DNA of 64,000 nucleotides from Cryptomeria japonica (taxonomy: Eukaryota > Streptophyta > Pinopsida > Cupressales > Cupressaceae). Location: the NCBI RefSeq assembly GCF_030272615.1, contig NC_081410.1, positions 226,167,415 through 226,231,414 of the forward strand. Reading direction: 5' to 3'. The notes under the pieces are model-generated. The model did not search any database, was not told where the DNA came from, and saw only the letters and a program-made list of their open reading frames with translations. Shown piece after piece: positions 56,649-64,000 of the stretch (position 1 is the first letter of the stretch; every line of letters starts with the position of its first letter). A program made the translations under genes and the position numbers.

Positions 56649-58677
56649 AGCACATCATTTCTACCAGTGTCCAATCTTCCTTTCTACCTCACCATTATGT
56701 GAGGGTAATTGCCATGGTGCCCCAAACTTGAAATAGGATGCCTCAATGGCATAATTGATGTATTTTCCTCTCTTTGAGATCTTAATCACTTCACAAGGTG
56801 TTAGCATTGTCTCTCAACCATTGCCTTCCACTCAATGACTTTATCCAAAGTGGAAGACTTTTTCTGCTGAAAGGGGGCATATGTCTTCTTAGAAAATTGT
56901 CAGCGAATATCAAGATGCATCTGGCACTTGCAATAGATGGATGATACATTGAACATTAATTGGAAGGAACAAGCTCTACATGTGCCTTCATATGGCATGC
57001 CTCACCATTCTTAAACTTTTCTCTGTAATGTTTTCTGAGAGTGAACCTCTTGCATATGCCTTTTGCAGGAGTAATAGAAGGAAGGCAGGGACCATCTTTG
57101 TACAACCTATCAACTACATGCTTCAAAATTTAGGTGCCCCAATTGCCATTGCCAAAGGCAGATATCATCATCTGTCTTGGCCACCAAAGCTAATTGTCCT
57201 TGATTCTTTGTAAAATCCTCAAATTCAGTGAAAATATGAGCAAATGGGCTTATCCAATGCTTTCTCAGCAACTACCTGAAATTTGTTAGCAATATCCTTC
57301 ACAACAATTTAATTAGCCTGGAATTTCAACTTATTCTTTTATGTCATTTGATATAGGGAATTTCAAGTTCAAGAACATGATATATATCATCAATGACCGC
57401 ACAAGGCACTTTAATTGTACCATACCTTGCACCTGCCAATGTTGAATTGTCTATAATATAAATTTTGTCATCTTCAGGTTTATCTCTGATGCATATAATT
57501 GCTCATCCTTTACAATGTGATGAATACAACCCAAGTTAACTATCCACTACAATTAGAATTATGTTCATGCAAAGTCTTAAAAGTGAAAGAGATATGTGTA
57601 TAAATAATACAACTGCATTTTCACAGTTGCTCTCAAATCTTTTGTTCTCAGTGATGAGATCCTGCATCTTTTGGGTGAAGTTATAATCAGAATGTTCCAA
57701 TTCACCACAATAGTAGCATCATTTCTTCTTCTTGCATTCATTGCCATTGCTGCAGTAGTCACCTTTGTCAACACCTCAATAAGATCCCTTTTTTTTTTCT
57801 CACCTCTGCTGGTACATCAGTATCCCATTGGATGCTCTTGTTGGCTCCATTTCACTTGGACTTCTCTGATTTCCTATGATTCATATTCATCTATTGCTTG
57901 AGTTTTAATATTTTGCTAGCTCTGATGAGTATTTTTTGCTTCTGAAGTAACATCTTCCACAGCTAATCCAAGATGATTTTTTCATTGCCCTTCACAATCT
58001 CGTTGGAATGAAATGAAGACAGAAATACATGACACAGATCCTTAATATTTTCAACCATAGTGTGCACCATTGTTGATCAGTTATCTTGTTTTCTGCTCCG
58101 CACTTAGCGATCTGATGCTCAAGATCCTTTATCTGTGTGATAATCATAGATTTACTCAAAGTCTAAAGGTCCACACTTCACAATTTGCATAGTTTATCCA
58201 AGGTGGTTTTTATCTTGTCCTTCACAATCTCACTGGATGAAATGAAGACATTAGATGGGTTGGATGGGCCTTGTGCCTATCCCTTTTATATTGTGGCAGC
58301 CTTTTAAACAAAGATCTGCAAGTCCACCACACAGGGAATGAGGTTGTATGAAGAATCAACTTCTGTGCACATCCCGTCTGAATAGTGCATTGTCACTTGG
58401 TGTGACCAGTAGTCCTGGCATCGGCCTTGTGGTTGCCAATTGTTCTTTTCTCCCAAACCTTTCTATTTGGATTTGAGGCCTCAAATGATTTTTTGTAAGG
58501 AATATAAAAATGTAGATCAGATCTTAGAGATTCCGTCTCCAATAGGGCTTTCCTTTAGAAACTTTAATCTTCCTATATGGACAACTCTTGCACCAGACAA
58601 GCAAAAAAGAAGTGATTCACACCTCCAATTTGCATAAGCTTCTGCAGATCTACCATGAACATTTCCTTTCAACCACC
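56649..58677 (-). pseudogene. Copia gag/protease/integrase relic
   Basis: Minus-strand frames give, in order from 58677 downward, a gag-like region, a zinc knuckle (CYYCGELEHSDYN-like near 57710, fitting C..C....H with a damaged final position), a protease-to-integrase stretch (EQLYASE.., then LWQWQLGHLNFEAC, the pre-integrase motif, near 57150-57200) and an integrase start (..DKVIEWKAMVE.., LRSQREE). Stops are frequent. It is the upstream half of the element continued at 49405-48270 after removal of copy A2, and is itself abutted by copy B1 at 58678. Confidence 0.6.
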
Positions 58678-59491
58678 TGTTGATGTGTTTTTTATGCACA
58701 TAACAATACAAAATAAATTACCAAAGTAATTTACCCTCTCTTGAACAAAATCACCTCAGATGCTAAGAATGAGATCAACTAAAATGATTCCAAGGTTTCT
58801 ACATGTCAGGTCTTGACGAGTGGGTAAGTTCAGTGGTTGATGTGAATTGCTGTGTTTCACTTTGGGGACTTACGCAAATGTTTGGATTATCATGAATGAT
58901 GCGGAATAGGTTTGCTGACAACTTAAGATTTATCAATAAGGCTTTGGATTTACTTCTTACTAAAAAAGGGGGAAAAAGAATAGGGTTCAGGAAATCTATT
59001 CTAAAAGTAAGAATGTAGGAAATGATGAATGGATTTAGTGGAATCAAACCAGGCAAGGTCTCACAATCAGGTATTGACACAAGCTTAGTGCAATCATCTA
59101 AGGTATACTTAATGATTTTCAAACTATTACCATCAAACGAAGACACCATCCAAGTTGATGCTTGTCAACGGACGCATAATAGTTGAAGTTATGCTTACTC
59201 AAATTCCAGTTGACCACACAAGGTACACTTACCAGCGGAAAGAGGCTAGTGGTATGGATTAAAGATTCCACACAAATGAATTCAACAAATTTTTCATTCA
59301 ATCTAACATACATGAAAATAAATTTTAATCTAAATTCTAATCTAACTCGGAGGAATTGAGAACCATGAATGCAAATACAACATTTGAAGAGCGAAATCAC
59401 CAACAATTGAACAATGATTAGGATTCAAATAGCTGCAGCATATACCAACAATTCTACAAAAACTCTCTCTTACAAATGAGAGACAAAGGGG

Positions 59492-59590
59492 CATATATAG
59501 AGTCTCTTACAAAATGGATGGCCCATATTGATCTAAGATCAACGACCGAGATCATGCCAACAAAACCCTAGAATTGCCCTAATTAGAGTT
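59492..59590 (-). promoter_or_regulatory. LTR core promoter of copy B1
   Basis: The telobox pair is degraded to AACCCTAGAATTGCCCTAATTAGAG at 59565-59589 (plus text). On the minus strand GACTCTATATATGCCCC gives the TATA at about 59500. Spacing to the 3' end is about 0.82 kb. Confidence 0.45.
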
Positions 59591-59658
59591 ACATAAAAAA
59601 TGGCGCCACCAACATATGGCCCAATGAAAAGATACCTAGTCATCATTTAGAGAATCTT

Positions 59659-62600
59659 CTAGAAGATTCTTTCCTGCATCTCTCTCTCTCTCCTAGCATA
59701 CTCCAAGAATCTAGCCAATATTGAATCTAACTCCTTCATGGAAATGCTAGGCAAGGTATCCTGCTGTAAATCAATCACATCCAATGAATCCGAGCAAGCA
59801 TTCAAAGTGTTCTCCCATTCAGGCATGAGCTTCTGCGAATTATGAACATGAATCAACAAAGAGACCAAGTCATCAACTGAGTCTTCTTCAAAGAGTCCAA
59901 CTGGCAAAAATACATAAATTTCATCTTGTCTCTTAATTCGGCTAAGTGTAAACCACTAGCATCACTAACATCAACACCCAATAATTCCTCAATCGAGGCA
60001 AGGATCTTCATCTGAATGTCGTGAATTAATCCTTCCATCTCCATACAACTCGATTGGGCGTTCTCATAAGCTGATTTCTTCAAGGCTAGTGCACAATACC
60101 AGCTATGGAAATTATATATGTCTCCACTGTGCACAATGTTCTCGTTGACCAAGGTGGAATTAGGAACCTTCTTCAATGCCAGGAGGCGTGGAATAGTCTT
60201 CTCTTGGATAGGCCAGAATTCTTCCCAAACTCCCTCCAAATACTGGATTCTGAATACAAGCGTTGTTGTCTTATCATATGCTTGGACAAACTGAGTAAGG
60301 AAATCATCTGCTTGCTTCCTTGTGCTTTCAATCCACTTTTCCACCTCTGAGTGTGTACCTCTCGCTACCTCGCAGTGTGAATGTATTCCATGGTCAACTG
60401 TAATAGGGGAAATAAGGGTGGGATCTCCACGCCTTGTCCCTGCAATATACTCTCTGAGTCTAATAGTTTCTTCTCTGTACCTTTCATTCTCCGCAATTGC
60501 TGTGTCTAACTTTGCATTGATTGCTTGGAGGTTGTCACCAATCTCCTGAAATTCCTGCCTTGCGGATGGATGACCAAGGGCGACTGAAGTGATTTGGAAA
60601 TCCATGGGAGTAGCAGTGTCCGCTGTCACGCCAGCTCTAGGAACAACGATTTGCGCAATCCGCATTTCTGTCTCATCTCTAGCTATGTGCGACAAAATCT
60701 CCGCTCTCTTGGTCTCCCTCTTCTTAGCGCTCCTAGCTAGGTAGTCATCAATATCATCAATAGGCTGTACCTCTATCATTTGTTTACTTTTCTCCATGCT
60801 TCTCCTCAGCCATTCAGGAATAGCAGCCATTTCCATACCATCATCAAGATATACCTCTCGATCAAGTCCTTTCAATGCCGAGATAACCTCCTCATTATCA
60901 TCAGGATTATCCTTAGTCCAATCATATACTTCATTTCCCAAGCTAACTTCCAAAAGGACAGTAGGGGATTCTGGCTGATCATTATTCTCATCAGGAGGTG
61001 CAGATGTTGCTGTGGCATGGAATTCCTGAATATTCTCTGGTAGTATCACTGTGTTGGAACACTGCTGAGTCTCCTTTTTCTGTTCTGTTACTTCAATCAC
61101 TTCGATTGATGAGACACTGGGAGGGGGTGAAAGAATGATAATTGGAGGAATGATAGTCTTCTGTTTCTTCTTCACATCCTCAATCTTCTTCCCTCTAGCC
61201 TTGACTTCTCCAGGCATGTTCTTCCTTCTCTTGGGAGCTTGACTCTCTTCGTCTGCATGAATCCTGACATCACTGACAGTCCTCTGATCATCCTCAGAAG
61301 TAGACTCTTCCGGCTTCATCCTTTCATAAGTGAAGGGAACACCCATGTCAACTAATTTGTTCATCTGCATATCCACCCATGTGCGGGAGAAATTCAAGAC
61401 CTCTCTCATCAATACATTCAGGTCAATCTCTTCTGACTCTGACCAATTTGGCAATAGGATTGCCTTCTTCATTTCATTCTCATAATGTTGTTGTGTATGA
61501 TCTCTATCATCTAATACTTGATCAGGGATGAGGAAAAGTCCACACTTCCTCATGAAATCCACTGACATTCTGGACCACATTCTTCTCTTCACTGCTTGCT
61601 CGTCCATCAGGTTAGCCCAATAATCCTCTATGTCAACCTTATGAGTGAACTTCTCTCCTCTGATCCTTCCGACCTTCTTGTCTGGATCAAATCTTTCTCT
61701 TTTCTTGTAGGTAGCAAATCTATAGAATGCAATCTCCTCACCTGCAGTGCTGACAGCTATGGCGGATTGGCAGACCTCTGATGTCTTCTCAATTGAAATA
61801 GGGAATGTCATTCCTGTCCTGTGCTTCTCTCTCTGGATAACATCGAACTCTAGAAGTTGTCTTACCACTTCCAACAATATCATTCTGTCAGTTGGATACC
61901 TAGGAAGTCTGTAGGGTTCAGATTGAAACCCATGAATCCTAAGGTATGTGAAAGTGGGAAACTGTATATACCATGATCCATATTTCTCTATTAACTCTGT
62001 TGCCTCCTTGGACAATCTTCTGTGGATTCCGCCCTGCAGCATCCGTGTGATGTACATAGTGAATGCATCATTCACTCTCTTGTAGTCTTCAATTCTGTGC
62101 ATACTCAACTGGGGGTAGCATTCATAACTCTTAAATTGTCCTTGCCCATTCCTGACTTCACCTTTGCATATTAATCCTCTGTATGAAACGAATCGTGCGA
62201 GGAGGTACACCAGGTAGGAAGTCATGGGGAATGACTTGGATCGCTCTACATTTCTCAACTGAAAATCCAGATTGTCGCTTATGATCTTGGACCAATTCAC
62301 TAGTGTTCCTCTAAGACAATCCTGGATGAAGTAGAACATCCATCCATGAAATATTGCTCCCTGCAACATTCCTATCACTCTATTGAGTAGGAATATCAAA
62401 TCACTATATTCCTCCTTAAAATCTACGCACATAAGTGTCTTGGGAGCCTTGGAATGATGATTCCTAGGTTCAATCATCCACTCTTTATTAATTAAACTCT
62501 TGCATACACCCATCTTCTTCGTGTATTTGTCTGCATAATCCTCCTTGGTCACATCCTTCATGTCTGTACTGCGTGGAATTCCGAACACCTCAGCAATATT

Positions 62601-63053
62601 AATTAAACTCTTGCATACACCCATCTTCTTCGTGTATTTGTCTGCATAATCCTCCTTGGTCACATCCTTCATGTCTGTACTGCGTGGAATTCCGAACACC
62701 TCAGCAATGGCATCCTCAGCAAGGTAGGCGATGACAACGCCCTTAGGACTCTTGATCATTCTTGTGAGCGGATCGTAACATCGTGCACACTTCAGGATCA
62801 ACTCACTGCACTGTATGGATTGTGGAAACCCAACGGCATGGAAAATGCCACTCTTCATAATATTCGCATATGCTGGAGAAGGAACCTGATCTCTGGATCC
62901 GAATATCCAACGTTGCATTTGGTCGAAGTCCAGGAAATGCATGTTGGTATCAGTGATCTCCTTCCATCTGGAGGAAATCTTAAACTCTGGATAAAATCCA
63001 GTCTCCAACGTCTTTAGCAGCTCTTTCCTTTCCTTGTATCCTGATTTTGACAT
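59659..63053 (-). CDS. Type-B long ORF, best-preserved copy, unknown function
   Basis: It starts MSKSGYKERKELLKTLETGF at 63053, six bases after the acceptor TTCGTACAG. It is open for 1066 codons to 59853, where a one-base deletion near 59880 (compared with the plus-strand copy at 34297-34330) shifts the frame. The rest (VSLLIHVHNSQKLMPEWENTL... to 59659) is open in the next frame, so the parental protein had about 1,130 residues. Shared blocks are SRWKEITDTNMHFL, GFPQSIQCSELILKCAR, AYLAEDAI, KEEYSDLIFLLNRVIG, WMFYFIQ, GGIHRRLSKEA and LPRYPTDRMILLEVVRQLL. Next come a basic stretch (PKRRKNMPGEVKARGKK), a proline/serine linker and a long helical C-terminus. A 37-residue tandem duplication starts with IAEVFGIPRSTDMK. 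It has no RT, integrase, protease or zinc knuckle. Nuclear location and DNA or RNA association are guesses from the basic stretch. Confidence 0.75.
62487..62708 (-). repeat. Perfect 111-bp in-frame tandem duplication
   Basis: 62487-62597 and 62598-62708 are identical. Each encodes 37 residues beginning IAEVFGIPRSTDMK and ending CKSLIN. The related ORFs at 31335 and 52419 have one copy. Perfect identity implies a very recent event, and preservation of frame is consistent with the ORF being intact when it arose. Confidence 0.95.
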
Positions 63054-63058
63054 CGCAC

Positions 63059-63249
63059 CTGTACGAAGCTGGAAGTTAGTCCTAGGATAAAAAATAAATA
63101 CTTGTAATAAAATTCCTGACTTTCTAAAGATTTAGCTAATTTAGAGCATGGAGTCAGGAAAATAATCCATACACTTGGTAAATTTTAGCAATTACGTTCA
63201 AAGTGTGACAACACTAAGGCATGGAAGCCTTCCATAAATTCATTTATAC
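63059..63249 (-). other. Leader intron of the type-B gene
   Basis: The donor AAGGAG|GTATAAAT has its intron start at 63249, and the acceptor GCTTCGTACAG ends at 63059. The length is 191 bp, and the ATG follows six bases later. The donor context AAGGAG|GTAT is the same as in copy C although the intron bodies are unrelated. The splice is inferred. Confidence 0.5.
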
Positions 63250-64000
63250 CTCCTTATGCTTAGAAAATATGCAAGCAAAGAATGCAAAGGAGTATACCGG
63301 ATAAGTGGTGACTAAGGAAAAGTGTGAAAGGTTGTGTTTTCACACAATGAATGTCTCAAGACACCTTCCGCAGTCAACAATGGAGGTCAAAATTTTGAAG
63401 ACAACTTGAAAAATCAGACTTTCAAAAACATGTTGTAGTCTTCAAAATGTGCATAAAATCAATAAAAATCAGTTTTATTGATGAGAACAATCATTTTCTG
63501 GAATATAAGTATGGCTGGTAAAAATTTAGTTTTCTGAGGACAAGTCTGAAAATCGAACACTTTAGACTTACCAGCACCTTGCAAAGTGGTTTAAATCCCT
63601 GAAAATGATGAAAAATTGCTAAGGAAACAGCCCCAAGCAAATTCGCCAAAATTGGTTAGGTGGCTGGAAATGAAAATTTCTGAGGACAACCGCCTAACAA
63701 TGGAGTTTCAGACTTGCAACAACGATAAAATGGTCTAAAAAATGCACAGAAAACTCCATAAAACACCTCCGAATGCTAAATGTTTAAGTTAGAATTGGCT
63801 GGGGCAATAAAAACTTAAGTCTGAAAATTAATGGCAGCCATTAATGGAGGTCAAAATCTGAAGCAAACTTCAGATCTGAAGCAAATCAGCAGGCTGGAAG
63901 TGATGGCAGCCACCAAAAATGCATGAAAATCATCAAAACATGGCACCAAAACACCTCCCAAGCAAAATCAAATTTTCCCCAAGTCTAGCGCGAAAAATGG

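Larger units (their letters stand above)
58678..64000 (-). mobile_element. Giant-LTR superfamily, copy B1, 5' end outside the window
   Basis: The 3' end ..CACATCAACA lies at 58678 (minus), with CCACC at 58673-58677 as the presumed target site. The order is a 0.82-kb tail, TATA near 59496, a decayed telobox pair (59565-59590), the intact type-B ORF (63053-59853 plus a short frameshifted end), a leader intron (63249-63059), and upstream sequence running off the window. Unlike other copies, the ORF is almost undamaged, so this is probably the youngest insertion here. Confidence 0.8.

Overview
This window is nuclear DNA of a seed plant with a large, repeat-rich genome. The evidence is AT-rich sequence with plant-type transposon relics on both strands and layers of nested insertions. 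No rRNA, tRNA, CRISPR or ordinary host gene is recognised. A conifer or other gymnosperm is my guess from the style of the repeats, with low confidence.

The window is dominated by one superfamily of unusual insertions. Each begins 5'-TGTTGTGAC (two copies read TATTGT), carries a hairpin CCCCATT..AATGGGG in its first 50 bp, and ends ..CAACA-3'. Six copies are bounded by identical 5-bp target duplications: 8138-15981 (minus, AACAC), 26652-27846 (minus, CCCAA), 28747-36509 (plus, GTTCC), 37810-40918 (minus, GGATG), 42493-46580 (plus, GTTTT) and 49411-56643 (plus, CATAT). 16384-20684 (plus) has a 4/5 match. 2060-3954 (plus) and 58678-64000 (minus) are partial. None shows a long terminal direct repeat, and all of those with a recognisable promoter carry a TATA box about 0.8-0.9 kb before the 3' end. 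This is the layout of an LTR (U3-R-U5), so I read them as solo giant LTRs of 1.2-7.8 kb.

Inside the presumed U3 lies a gene-like cassette. In order it has tandem repeats (in one subfamily a hairpin every 166-167 or 176 bp), a TATA box, a 5' splice donor GAG|GTAT, an intron of about 175-240 bp, an acceptor just before an ATG, and an ORF. In four copies this is a protein of about 1,070-1,130 aa of unknown function, in two related types: A at 9211-12417 and 52419-55628, and B at 31335-35497 and 59659-63053. Other copies have only short unrelated ORFs in the same slot. The 63053-59853 ORF (1066 codons) is open and is the best candidate for a coding copy.

The rest is what these elements landed in. 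It includes hAT transposase relics (1-1407; 41596-47893, split by an insertion), degenerate Copia (1539-2050; 48270-58677, split), a Ty3/gypsy gag on the minus strand (40941 down to about 28570, split twice), a LINE relic (4880-6770), a second TIR/LTR-like family starting TGTAATGTCCC (21765-24129 and fragments near 25-26.6 kb), and a 969-bp hAT-type non-autonomous element inside the B ORF at 34406-35374. Removing the insertions restores reading across the broken hosts, which supports the boundaries.
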